A stretch of DNA of 64,000 nucleotides. It comes from an uncultured Coriobacteriaceae bacterium (lineage in GTDB: Bacteria > Actinomycetota > Coriobacteriia > Coriobacteriales > Atopobiaceae). Where the stretch lies: contig CADAAU010000011.1 in NCBI GenBank assembly GCA_902786015.1, forward strand, positions 1 to 64,000, in the 5' to 3' direction. A program made the position numbers and the translations under genes. This document shows, in pieces, positions 23,509 through 31,373 of the stretch. Numbering within the stretch: position 1 is the first letter of the stretch; each line of letters starts with the position of its first letter. A model generated the notes under the pieces. That model saw only the letters and a list, made by a program, of their open reading frames with translations. It ran no database searches and was not told where the DNA came from.

Positions 23509-23892
23509 TTAGATGCGACCCTCGGCAAGCTCGTTGGCATACGATTCGTCGGCGAGGTAGGGCTCGGGCTCTCCCTCCCAAACAACGGCACCATTGACGA
23601 TGAGTTTGGCAAGGCCGCTGATCATGGGGCAGACGGCGTCGAACGAGGGACGAGAGCTGTGATGGTAATCCGAGATGAACGTAGTCGAGCAGAGACGGCG
23701 AATGGTGGGGAGGTCACGGCTGTTCGAGTGGATAATTGGCACCAAATCGATGCCAACCTCATAGCGGTCCTCACCCGTATCGGCTTCCTCAACAAAGGTC
23801 GCAAGCCGTGCGTGGGTGTACTCTTGGGACATGTCGTCCTTGGTGTCGAAGGACTCAATCTGACCGTCGTTGTATACAAGCAGAACGTTCAT
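23509..23892 (-). CDS. Hypothetical protein, unknown function
   Basis: 127 residues, start ATG 23892 after GGGAG (an upstream in-frame ATG at 23931 lacks a site). Family not recognised. No signal peptide, transmembrane helix or cysteine-rich motif. It begins as a beta hairpin (MNVLLVYNDGQIESFDTKDD), continues with mixed alpha/beta (VGIDLVPIIHSNSRDLPTIRRLC) and ends with a possible edge strand LIVNGAVVWEGEPEPYL. It is divergent from the CPBP protease gene and followed by a strong hairpin, so it is a stand-alone transcript and very probably a real gene. Confidence 0.65.
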   Translation of the reverse strand: MNVLLVYNDGQIESFDTKDDMSQEYTHARLATFVEEADTGEDRYEVGIDLVPIIHSNSRDLPTIRRLCSTTFISDYHHSSRPSFDAVCPMISGLAKLIVNGAVVWEGEPEPYLADESYANELAEGRI

Positions 23893-23945
23893 GTGAAACT
23901 CCCAATCTCCGTGGTTGCGCAAAACGGGCAAAAAGCCTCATATAG

Positions 23946-23953
23946 ATTATACT
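23946..23953. promoter_or_regulatory. Overlapping divergent -10 boxes
   Basis: TATACT on the plus strand (23948-23953) and TATAAT on the minus strand (23951-23946) overlap in the gap between the divergent genes at 23892 and 23988. -35 boxes are not clear, so this is tentative. Confidence 0.35.
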
Positions 23954-23987
23954 GTGCGATTGTCCCGTACGAGAATGGAGTCGCTGA

Positions 23988-24995
23988 ATGTACTGCAAAA
24001 CATGCGGTTTACCTGTTCCGGATACAGCTCGGTTTTGTGGCAATTGTGGGACAAAGGTCGAGTCGCACGCATACCGCAAGCCCCTGAGCGCCCCACCCGT
24101 GCCCTCTGCATCTCCATCGCCACGTCGCACGTCTCGTAACGGTGCCATGACCTTTGGCCTCTCGCTGTTCCTAATTGTGCTCGTGGTCGTGTTCGAAATC
24201 ATCGGTTATGCAATCGCCGGCCTTACGGGCCTTGATGCCGATCTTATGATTACGCTGTTTGGTGCCTTGGGCGCCGTGCTCTCCATAATCATCCTTGGAG
24301 GCATCTCGCTTTTGCGTCCCAATGCCAGCAAGCTCCTTCGTGCCTGGAAGGAGGGCTGGTGGTGCATTGCGGTAAGCGTGGGGCTTTCGGGCTACGACAT
24401 CGTTATGACCCTCGCGAGCGGAGAGACGCTCGTAACTGAGGGTTGGTTGCTTCGCACCCTTGGGGTGCTGCTGCTCTGTTTGGCGGTGGGCGCCTCGGAA
24501 GAGGCCGTCTTTAGGGGTCTGGTGCTCAACGGCGCGCTCGATGCCTTTGGCAAAAAGAAAATCGGCATCGTATTGGTGTCGGTCATCGTCTCGATTGGGT
24601 TTGGTGCCGCACACGTCGTGTGGGGCGACCTCGACTATTCCGATCCGCTTTCCATCTTGCAGGCCGTGCTCAAGACTATCCAGACGGGAACCTACGGATT
24701 CTTTTTGGCTGCCCTTACGATAAGGACCGGAGACCTTGTGGGTCCCATGCTCCTCCATGCGTTCGACGACTTCTTTTTGATGCTGCCGTCGGTTGGACTT
24801 TATGGCGAAACGGTGACGACGGAGTATGTTCATTCGGGGGAGGACGCCATTCCCACGATTATGCTCTATGTAATAATAATACTGCTATATTTACCGTTGG
24901 TCTGGCGCGGCGTAAAGCTTTTGATAGAGACAACCGCGCCGCAGCGTGGTGCGTTCCACAAGGAGACGACCGACCTGCAAGCAAAGACGGCTTAG
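23988..24995 (+). CDS. Zinc-ribbon CPBP-family intramembrane metalloprotease
   Basis: 335 residues. An N-terminal zinc ribbon (C3/C6...C17/C20) is followed by a Pro/Ser-rich linker and a polytopic membrane domain of about eight helices. CPBP (Abi/Rce1-like) motifs are visible: SEEAVFRGLVL (motif 1, EExxxR), FGAAHVVWG (motif 2 His) and LLHAFDDFF (motif 3). CPBP proteins act as prenyl-peptide type proteases, bacteriocin immunity factors or maturation proteases. The ribbon fusion is shared with other proteins in this window. The start has GGAG nine bases upstream. It is monocistronic. Substrate unknown. Confidence 0.85.
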   Translation: MYCKTCGLPVPDTARFCGNCGTKVESHAYRKPLSAPPVPSASPSPRRTSRNGAMTFGLSLFLIVLVVVFEIIGYAIAGLTGLDADLMITLFGALGAVLSIIILGGISLLRPNASKLLRAWKEGWWCIAVSVGLSGYDIVMTLASGETLVTEGWLLRTLGVLLLCLAVGASEEAVFRGLVLNGALDAFGKKKIGIVLVSVIVSIGFGAAHVVWGDLDYSDPLSILQAVLKTIQTGTYGFFLAALTIRTGDLVGPMLLHAFDDFFLMLPSVGLYGETVTTEYVHSGEDAIPTIMLYVIIILLYLPLVWRGVKLLIETTAPQRGAFHKETTDLQAKTA

Positions 24996-25021
24996 GTTCG
25001 CAGGCAATTGCAGGCAACAAA

Positions 25022-25055
25022 ACGCACAAAAAAGAGACGGCACCGGAGTGCCGTC
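25022..25055 (-). terminator. Terminator of the cold-shock gene
   Basis: GACGGCAC-CGGA-GTGCCGTC (25036-25055), followed on the minus strand by CTCTTTTTTG. Stem of 8 bp with a tetraloop; typical intrinsic terminator. Confidence 0.85.
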
Positions 25056-25082
25056 CCGAGTCGCCAAAAGATGTAGTAAAAA

Positions 25083-25286
25083 CTAGATCTTGCGGACGTT
25101 GGACGCCTGAAGCTTGCCGTTCTGACCAGTGGTGATGTCGAACTCCACTGCCTGACCCTCGTCGAGCGTCTTGTAGCCGTCCATCTGGATCTCGCTGAAG
25201 TGCACGAACAGATCGTCGCCATCCTCACGCGAAATAAAGCCGTAGCCCTTGTCTCCGTTGAACCACTTAACCGTACCTTGAGCCAT
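25083..25286 (-). CDS. Cold-shock protein (CspA family)
   Basis: 67 residues, a single cold-shock domain. RNP1 (KGYGFI) and RNP2 (LFVHFSEI) are intact, with the opening [14 protein letters not shown]. It binds single-stranded RNA/DNA as an RNA chaperone. The start is ATG 25286; upstream lies AGAAAGAAAGGC. The mRNA leader is long and begins with a perfect palindrome, as expected for a cold-responsive leader. Terminator immediately downstream. Confidence 0.96.
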   Translation of the reverse strand: MAQGTVKWFNGDKGYGFISREDGDDLFVHFSEIQMDGYKTLDEGQAVEFDITTGQNGKLQASNVRKI

Positions 25287-25345
25287 TTCGAGCCTTTCTT
25301 TCTTTGTCCCGCAGGACAATTAACGCTGCGCTTGCGCGCGATACC

Positions 25346-25375
25346 CGTGGCCGCGCGGCCACGACGGATATAATA
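25346..25375 (-). promoter_or_regulatory. Cold-shock gene promoter and leader palindrome
   Basis: A TATTAT -10 box at 25375-25370 (minus). At the presumed transcript start lies an 18-bp perfect palindrome (25346-25363, core GGCCGCGCGGCC), giving a leader of about 75 nt with a GC stem at its 5' end. Confidence 0.45.
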
Positions 25376-25502
25376 CCCTATCCCCGGCCTTCGCATACCC
25401 CCAATCTTTTGTAGTGCGTTTGCGGAGAAATACTTGACGAGGGCATGATTATGGTGTTAAGGGCATAGTTTCAAATAAACCTTCGTCGTTTGTAGCGTTA
25501 AC

Positions 25503-25511
25503 TGCTAGAAT
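25503..25511 (+). promoter_or_regulatory. Extended -10 promoter of serA
   Basis: TGC-TAGAAT, an extended -10, 37 bp before the GTG start. A further TTGACG box lies near 25433. The -35 of the proximal promoter is weak. Confidence 0.45.
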
Positions 25512-25548
25512 GCTCTCTGTTTTGTGAGTCGAGGACTGAGGAGACAAG

Positions 25549-26715
25549 GTGTACAAGGTCCACTGCATCAACAACATCGCCAAGGTCGGCACCGATGCGC
25601 TGGGAGAGGGCTTCATGCTCACCAGCGACGCAAACACTGCTGACGCCATCCTCGTGCGCAGCGCGAACCTTCACGAGATGGAATTCTCGGACAAGCTGCT
25701 CGCCATCGCCCGCGCTGGCGCCGGCGTCAACAACATACCGCTCGACCGATGCGCCGAGTCTGGCATTGTTGTGTTCAACACGCCGGGCGCCAATGCCAAC
25801 GGTGTCAAGGAGCTCGTCATTGCGGGCATGTTGCTCGCGGCGCGCGACATCTGTGGCGGCATCGACTGGGTGGAGCGTCATTACGACGATCCCAACGTGG
25901 GGGCTCTCGCCGAGAAGGCCAAGAATCGCTATGCGGGTACCGAGCTCGCCGGCAAGACGCTGGGCGTCATCGGACTGGGCGCGATCGGCGCCATGGTCGC
26001 CAACGCCGGGCGCAGCCTGGGCATGCACGTCCTCGGGTACGATCCGTACCTGTCCGTCAAGTACGCTTGGAGCCTCGACCGCCACGTGCGCCACATCAGC
26101 GACCTCAAGGAGATCTGGGCGAAGGCGGACTACATAACGGTACACGTGCCCGCTACCAACTCCACGCGCGGCATGATCAGCCGCGAGGCCATTGCCGCCA
26201 TGAAGGATGGCGTCGTGGTGCTCAACTATGCCCGCGACGTACTCGTTGACGAGACCGCCATGGCCGAGGCGCTTCAAGAAGGTCGCGTCGCCCGTTACAT
26301 GACCGACTTTGCCAATGCAAACTCCACGCAGATGGCCCGCGCCATCGTCACGCCGCACCTTGGGGCGTCGACGAAGGAGGCCGAGGACAACTGCGCCATC
26401 ATGGCAGCCAGCGAGGTGCGTGACTATTTGGAGAACGGTAACATCACCAACTCCGTGAACTTCGAGTCGGTGGACCTTGGACCTATCGAGAGCGCCATGC
26501 GTCTTGCCGTGTTCCACAAGAACCTGCCCGGACTCATCGGTCATATCACCTCTGCTGTGTCCGACGCCGGCGTCAACATCGAAAACATGACCGACAAAAG
26601 CCGCGGCGACATCGCCTACGCTCTTCTTGACCTTGGAGAGCCGCTCTCCGACGAACAGGTGAAGAGCATCGAAAACGGCGAGGGCGTCTTGCGCGTACGC
26701 GCTATCCGCAAGTAA
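25549..26715 (+). CDS. serA: D-3-phosphoglycerate dehydrogenase (copy 1)
   Basis: 388 residues; oxidises 3-phosphoglycerate to 3-phosphohydroxypyruvate, first step of serine synthesis. Starts at GTG 25549 behind GAGGAG. The catalytic domain has RAGAGVNNIPLDRC and NTPGANANGVKELV. The NAD-binding glycines are GVIGLGAIGAMVAN. A C-terminal ACT domain (~320-388: VFHKNLPGLIGHITSAVSDAGVNIENM) is the likely serine sensor. This is the short SerA type with an ACT domain. It lies 45 bp upstream of a paralogue with the same layout; the two share an internal stretch of almost identical DNA, pointing to gene conversion. Confidence 0.93.
   Translation: MYKVHCINNIAKVGTDALGEGFMLTSDANTADAILVRSANLHEMEFSDKLLAIARAGAGVNNIPLDRCAESGIVVFNTPGANANGVKELVIAGMLLAARDICGGIDWVERHYDDPNVGALAEKAKNRYAGTELAGKTLGVIGLGAIGAMVANAGRSLGMHVLGYDPYLSVKYAWSLDRHVRHISDLKEIWAKADYITVHVPATNSTRGMISREAIAAMKDGVVVLNYARDVLVDETAMAEALQEGRVARYMTDFANANSTQMARAIVTPHLGASTKEAEDNCAIMAASEVRDYLENGNITNSVNFESVDLGPIESAMRLAVFHKNLPGLIGHITSAVSDAGVNIENMTDKSRGDIAYALLDLGEPLSDEQVKSIENGEGVLRVRAIRK
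25948..26083 (+). repeat. Near-identical tract shared by the two serA copies (copy 1 side)
   Basis: 25948-26083 matches 27160-27295 (offset 1212) with only 6 substitutions in 136 bp, including 68 consecutive identical bases, all changes at third codon positions. Flanking parts of the two genes are much more diverged. Confidence 0.8.
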
Positions 26716-26760
26716 GGCGAGCGTCACGCGTTGAGGATGCATGACGACGAAAGGAACCTC

Positions 26761-27930
26761 ATGTACAAGATTCATTGCATGAATCGTATCTCGCAGGCGG
26801 GCGTCGATCAGCTCTATGGGACCTTTGCGCCGGCGCAAAGCCTTGCCGATGCCGATGCCGTGGTCGTTCGTAGCGCCAACATGCACGACGAGCAGCTTCC
26901 CGACCAGCTGCTTGCCGTTGCCCGTGCCGGCGCCGGCGTCAACAACATCCCCATCGACCGTTGTACCGAGCAGGGTACCGTAGTGTTCAACACGCCGGGT
27001 GCCAACGCCAACGGCGTCAAGGAGATGGTGATTGCTGGCATGCTGCTTGCTTCCCGTGACATTCTGGGAAGCACACGCTGGGTCGCGGAGCATGCCGACG
27101 AAGAAAACATCGCCGCTGCAGCCGAGAAGGCAAAGGCGCAGTTTGGCGGCTCAGAGATAGCCGGCAAGACGCTCGGCGTCATCGGACTGGGCGCGATCGG
27201 CGCCATGGTCGCCAACGCCGGGCGCAGCCTGGGCATGCACGTCCTCGGATACGACCCGTACCTGTCGGTCAAGTACGCTTGGAGTCTCGACCGTCATGTA
27301 CACGCCGTGCGCAACGTGGGCGATATATACTCACAGGCCGACTTCATCTCGATCCACGTGCCCGCCTCCGACAAGACGCGTCACATGATCGGTCGTGACC
27401 AAATCGCACAGATGAAGAGCGGGGTCGTGATGCTCAACTTCGCACGCGACGTGCTCGTGGACGAGCTCGCCATGGCCGACGCCCTTGCATCCGGTCATGT
27501 CTCACGCTACGTCACTGACTTCGCCAACCCCATCACCACGCACATGAAGGGTGCCATTGTCACATCCCACCTAGGGGCCTCGACGGTCGAGGCAGAGGAC
27601 AACTGCGCCGCCATGGCCATCTCTGAGCTGCGTTCCTACCTGTTGGAGGGCAACATCGTCAACAGCGTGAACTTTGGCAACGTCGACCTTGGCCCCATCG
27701 AGACAGACGAGCGTATCGTCGTGTTGCATCGCAATATCCCCAACATGATTGGCAACTTCTCGAAGATTCTCTCTGAGGCCCACCTCAACATAGAGAACAT
27801 GGCCAACAAACGTCGCGGCGAAGTTGCCACCACCTTGCTCGAGACGAGCGGACCTTGGAACGATAGCGTCATTTCACAGATTGCCGCCGTCGATGGCGTG
27901 TTCCGCGCTCGAATGATTCCCGGCCTGTAA
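26761..27930 (+). CDS. serA: D-3-phosphoglycerate dehydrogenase paralogue (copy 2)
   Basis: 389 residues, ATG 26761 preceded by AAAGGAAC. Same architecture as the preceding gene: N-terminal substrate half (RAGAGVNNIPIDRC, NTPGANANGVKEMV), NAD-binding GVIGLGAIGAMVAN and a C-terminal ACT domain (HRNIPNMIGNFSKILSEAHLNIENM). Tandem with copy 1, 45-bp spacing, likely one transcript ending at the terminator at 27955. The two ACT domains differ enough to suggest different feedback behaviour, or one copy may use another 2-hydroxyacid. Which is the physiological SerA cannot be read from sequence. Confidence 0.88.
   Translation: MYKIHCMNRISQAGVDQLYGTFAPAQSLADADAVVVRSANMHDEQLPDQLLAVARAGAGVNNIPIDRCTEQGTVVFNTPGANANGVKEMVIAGMLLASRDILGSTRWVAEHADEENIAAAAEKAKAQFGGSEIAGKTLGVIGLGAIGAMVANAGRSLGMHVLGYDPYLSVKYAWSLDRHVHAVRNVGDIYSQADFISIHVPASDKTRHMIGRDQIAQMKSGVVMLNFARDVLVDELAMADALASGHVSRYVTDFANPITTHMKGAIVTSHLGASTVEAEDNCAAMAISELRSYLLEGNIVNSVNFGNVDLGPIETDERIVVLHRNIPNMIGNFSKILSEAHLNIENMANKRRGEVATTLLETSGPWNDSVISQIAAVDGVFRARMIPGL
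27160..27295 (+). repeat. Near-identical tract shared by the two serA copies (copy 2 side)
   Basis: Partner of 25948-26083. The identical block lies over the Rossmann-fold coding region. Confidence 0.8.
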
Positions 27931-27954
27931 GAATTGCCAAGAGGATTTAGCCTA

Positions 27955-28000
27955 GCGAAGGGCCTCCACACCGCATGTGGTGGGAGGCCCTTCGCCTTTT
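27955..28000. terminator. Bidirectional terminator after serA copy 2
   Basis: GCGAAGGGCCTCC (27955-27967) pairs with GGAGGCCCTTCGC (27984-27996), with CCACA/TGTGG pairing inside the loop, then CTTTT. It serves the serA pair and the convergent HAD gene. Confidence 0.85.
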
Positions 28001-28006
28001 GTGTGG

Positions 28007-28672
28007 TCACAGCTCGATGTCGCGCCAATCATCCAACCAAAGGTCCGACTCTTCTTGGAGCCTCCTCACGGGCTGGTTGGGATCTCCCGAATACACACCA
28101 CAAGCCTTCATGCCTACGCGTTTGGCCGAGCGCACGCCCACGACGATGTCCTCAAACACGATGCAGTCCTCGGGGTTCATGTTCAGTCTGCGCGCGGCCT
28201 CCACATAGATGTCGGGCTCGTCTTTGCCCTTTCCGACTTCCGCCCCATAGACGCAGGCATCAAAGAGCTCGTCCGGATCGAAGTGGCGCATGGACGAGAC
28301 GACGTGCACGTCATTGGTGGTGGCAAGTGCGCATGGAATGCCGAGCTCGGAGAGACTGCGAAGGTATTGCTCAGCGCCCTCCCTGAGCGTCACCTCCCGG
28401 CGATACAGGTCGTGCCCTAGGTCGTTCCACTCATCACAGATGTCTTCCACGGTCTCGTTGAGCCCAAACCGGTCTATGGTGTACTGGGCACCCTTTGCAA
28501 ATCCGAGCGCCGCAACCTTTGTCCCGTAGTCTGTGGGAACGGGCAAGCCCCTTCGCTCAAGAAATGTCCTGTCTACCTCATGCCAAATGTAGGCCGTGTC
28601 AGCGAGCGTCCCGTCAAAGTCAAAGATGGCGGCGCGCCCCTCAAAAGGCCAAAGCTCAGCGGATGCGCTCAT
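28007..28672 (-). CDS. HAD-superfamily phosphatase/phosphomutase-like hydrolase
   Basis: 221 residues, subfamily I with an alpha-helical cap, as in beta-phosphoglucomutase and phosphoglycolate phosphatase. Motif I is IFDFDGTLADT, motif II ATTND, motif III Lys in GKGKDEPDIYVEA and motif IV FEDIVVGVRSA. Cytoplasmic. Convergent with the serA operon, sharing a terminator. The substrate is not predictable; a 3-phosphoserine phosphatase role is conceivable from the neighbourhood but is not indicated by the motifs. Confidence 0.88.
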   Translation of the reverse strand: MSASAELWPFEGRAAIFDFDGTLADTAYIWHEVDRTFLERRGLPVPTDYGTKVAALGFAKGAQYTIDRFGLNETVEDICDEWNDLGHDLYRREVTLREGAEQYLRSLSELGIPCALATTNDVHVVSSMRHFDPDELFDACVYGAEVGKGKDEPDIYVEAARRLNMNPEDCIVFEDIVVGVRSAKRVGMKACGVYSGDPNQPVRRLQEESDLWLDDWRDIEL

Positions 28673-28842
28673 AAGAGTCCTCTCTACGCGTTTGTCTTCG
28701 CTATTGTAGCCTTAAGAAACGAGAAGACCGAGCAGATAAGAAGCTCCAAAAGTCCGGGCCGAGGGTGGCGGCGCATAACCTCCGCCCTTGCCGTCAAGAC
28801 GGGTATACTAACAAGGCTTATGTGCTATGGAAAGGATAGAAC

Positions 28843-30288
28843 ATGGAGACAGAAGAACTTATCAATGAGGCGCGTGCCTATGTGCGGGAGGTATGGGAGG
28901 ACGTCGAGCGCGACATAGACGATCTGATTCAAGTCGAGAGCGTGGAAGACCTTGAGCACGCCAAAGAGGGAATGCCGTATGGTCCTGCCGTCCGCGAGGC
29001 GCTCGACCGGGCTTTGGCCATCGCCGAGAACCTGGGTCTGGAAACCCACAACTGCGACGGGCACATTGGCTATGCAGACGTGGCGGGGAAGAGCGAGCAG
29101 TACTATGCCACCATTGCCCATGCCGACATCGTTCCGCTTGGGTCGGGCTGGCACTTCGATCCCCTGCGACTCTCGAGCAAGGACGGTTATCTTATTGGTC
29201 GTGGCGTGCTTGACGACAAGGGACCGCTGGTGCTTTCGCTCTATGCGGCGCGCTTCGTGGCGCAAAAGGCGCGCGAGCTGGGGCGTGAACTGCCTTACAC
29301 GCTCCGGTGCATCGTGGGCGTCAACGAAGAAACGGGCATGCGTGACGTCGGTTACTTCACGGAGCATTTTCCCCAGCCGCTTTTCTGCTTTACGCCTGAT
29401 GCCTGCTTCCCCGCGATCTGTGGTGAGAAGGGTCGCGTGCATGCGGAGCTGGCGTCTCCCGAGCTGAAGACGATGGAGGGCCGTATTGTAAGCCTTGCGG
29501 GAGGGGAGGCGTCCAATGCCATCGTGGGGTGCGCTGAGGCCGTGGTCGTTGCGTCGCCTGAGGATCTGCCGGCTCGTGAGGGTATCGAGGTCGTTTCTGC
29601 AGGTACGGACGAGCAGGGTAGGGAGCTCTTGCGCGTGGTTGCCCATGGGAAGGGCGGCCATGCGGCTATGCCCGAGGAGACGCACAGTGCGGTGGGCATG
29701 CTGTGCGAGGTGCTTCTGCAGAGCGGAATCTGCTCGGACGTGGAGCGTGCTTTCCTAGAGCTCCAGACGCTGGTCTTTATGGACGTGCAGGGCAAGGCTT
29801 TGGGCATCGACGCCTCCGACGAGGTGTTTGATCCTCTTACGTGTGCCGGAACCATCGTCTCGACGCATGCAGACGCAACGTCCAGACGTCTGGTGCAAAC
29901 GCTCGATATTCGCTACCCGTCTTCCGTCTCGGCCGACCACATTGCCTCGAATCTCGCGGAGGTCGCCGCGCGGTTTGGATGCGAGGTACGGATCATAGAC
30001 TCCTCAGTTCCATTCCTCACCTCACCGGACTCGCCCGAGGTGCAGGTTCTTTTGGACGCCTATCGCGACGTATTCAACCGAGAGGGCGACGCTTTTACCA
30101 TTGGTGGAGGAACGTATGCCCGCCATTTCGACAAGGCGGTCGCCTTTGGTCCCCTCGACCCGCGCGACGGCAACGACCCGGATTGGGTGGGACCCGAACA
30201 TGGTCCCGACGAGGGTATACGCCAGAGCAGCCTCAAACGAGCGCTACAAACGTATGTCGTTGCGCTTTCGAGGCTCATGGGGTTATAA
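28843..30288 (+). CDS. M20-family dipeptidase (PepV/Sapep-like)
   Basis: 481 residues, the length of the PepV branch. Metal-site motifs are ATIAHADIVPLG, GRGVLDDKGPLV, VNEETGMRD and near the C-terminus GGGTYARHF. A lid/dimerisation domain is inserted between. It hydrolyses dipeptides, often Xaa-His or D-Ala-containing, in the cytoplasm with two zinc or manganese ions. The ribosome-binding site is AAAGGA. Divergent from the HAD gene. The DUF218 lipoprotein gene follows after 65 bp on the same strand. Confidence 0.92.
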   Translation: METEELINEARAYVREVWEDVERDIDDLIQVESVEDLEHAKEGMPYGPAVREALDRALAIAENLGLETHNCDGHIGYADVAGKSEQYYATIAHADIVPLGSGWHFDPLRLSSKDGYLIGRGVLDDKGPLVLSLYAARFVAQKARELGRELPYTLRCIVGVNEETGMRDVGYFTEHFPQPLFCFTPDACFPAICGEKGRVHAELASPELKTMEGRIVSLAGGEASNAIVGCAEAVVVASPEDLPAREGIEVVSAGTDEQGRELLRVVAHGKGGHAAMPEETHSAVGMLCEVLLQSGICSDVERAFLELQTLVFMDVQGKALGIDASDEVFDPLTCAGTIVSTHADATSRRLVQTLDIRYPSSVSADHIASNLAEVAARFGCEVRIIDSSVPFLTSPDSPEVQVLLDAYRDVFNREGDAFTIGGGTYARHFDKAVAFGPLDPRDGNDPDWVGPEHGPDEGIRQSSLKRALQTYVVALSRLMGL

Positions 30289-30353
30289 CAAAAGGCGAAG
30301 CGCGGTGACGCGCAACTGCATGTCTTATCAACAAAGAACGGGGGTTGTTGGCA

Positions 30354-31289
30354 ATGAGAAAATCGAACCTGCTGGCGAGCGTGGGAGCGGCTTTGCTGGC
30401 CGCCGTGTTGGTTGTGGGGTGCGGCGCGCCTCCGGCGGCTTCCGAGCAGCCCGAGCCGGCAAACGAAGAAGAGACTCCGGAGGCACCGGCTGATCCGGCA
30501 TCCATGGCGTTTGGACAGCTGCTTGCGGACTTGGTAACGGCCTACGAGACGCCGTCTCAGGATTCCGAAGCTGCAATTACGTCGGACTTGGCGATCATCC
30601 GATCCTCCAACCCCACCATGTACGAAACAGCGGCAGCCATCTCGGACGAATGGCATCGCGTCTATCTTGATCCCTCATACGTACTCTGCCTATGGGCGGG
30701 AGGGGAGACTGCGCCCGAGCTCACGCAAAAGGAGCTTCCCGACAGCCCGACGCACGCCTTCGTGGTGCTTGGCTACGAGCTCAAGGATGGGCAAATGACC
30801 GATGAGCTCAAGGGACGCTGCGATGCGGCGGTGGCTGCGGCGAAGACGTATCCAAACACGATTCTCGTTTGCACGGGAGGTGCAACGGGAAAGAACAATC
30901 CCGAACGCCATACTGAGGCGGGACTCATGAAGCAGTATTTCGTCGAGCACGGGATCGACGCAGGTCGCGTCTTCGCTGACGAGCAGGCGATGACCACTGC
31001 CGAGAACGCGCGGAACTCGATGGACATCATGCGCCAAAACGGGGTGCAGACGATGACGATCATCACGTCTTCCTACCATCAGCAGTGGGGACAAACCGTC
31101 TACTACACCGCGAACCTGGTCTTTGGTCAGTCCCAAGGCTATTCGGTGGAGATCCTGGGCGACTTTAGCTACGACACCAAGCCGTCCAACCCGGTTTACA
31201 CTCACGGCGACCGCATTGCCGTGCGCCAGATTGGCGAGCTTGTCGGCCTTCCCAAACAGGCTCTGGATCTGCTTCCATCCTTCCAGTAA
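30354..31289 (+). CDS. DUF218 (ElyC/SanA/YdcF) lipoprotein
   Basis: 311 residues. The start is ATG 30354 after GGGGG. A lipoprotein signal peptide ends with VVGC lipobox near residue 22, followed by a Pro/Glu-rich linker. The DUF218 domain spans ~130-290: HAFVVLGYELKDGQMTDELKGRCDAA, ILVCTGGATGKNNPERHTEAGLMKQYF, GIDAGRVFADEQAMTTAENARNS and TIITSSYHQQ. SanA/ElyC relatives act in envelope integrity and peptidoglycan-precursor control; the enzymatic activity is unproven. It ends just before a large family A palindrome. Confidence 0.88.
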   Translation: MRKSNLLASVGAALLAAVLVVGCGAPPAASEQPEPANEEETPEAPADPASMAFGQLLADLVTAYETPSQDSEAAITSDLAIIRSSNPTMYETAAAISDEWHRVYLDPSYVLCLWAGGETAPELTQKELPDSPTHAFVVLGYELKDGQMTDELKGRCDAAVAAAKTYPNTILVCTGGATGKNNPERHTEAGLMKQYFVEHGIDAGRVFADEQAMTTAENARNSMDIMRQNGVQTMTIITSSYHQQWGQTVYYTANLVFGQSQGYSVEILGDFSYDTKPSNPVYTHGDRIAVRQIGELVGLPKQALDLLPSFQ

Positions 31290-31305
31290 GCTGCCGCAAA
31301 ACCTA

Positions 31306-31373
31306 AGCGGAACGCAACTCCCCGGGAACTCTGTACCATATGGAACATAGTTCCCGGGGAGTTGTGTTCCGCT
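31306..31373. repeat. Family A palindrome, double unit
   Basis: 25-bp arms 31306-31330 and 31349-31373 with one G/A mismatch. Each arm itself contains the CCCCGGGAA core, so it can fold as one long stem or two hairpins. It lies between convergent genes and its right arm abuts the minus-strand stop codon at 31374; probably a bidirectional terminator. Confidence 0.8.

Noticed and set aside
25498..27093. 531-codon minus-strand frame antisense to the two serA genes
   Set aside because: Antisense shadow extended by codon bias in both dehydrogenase genes.
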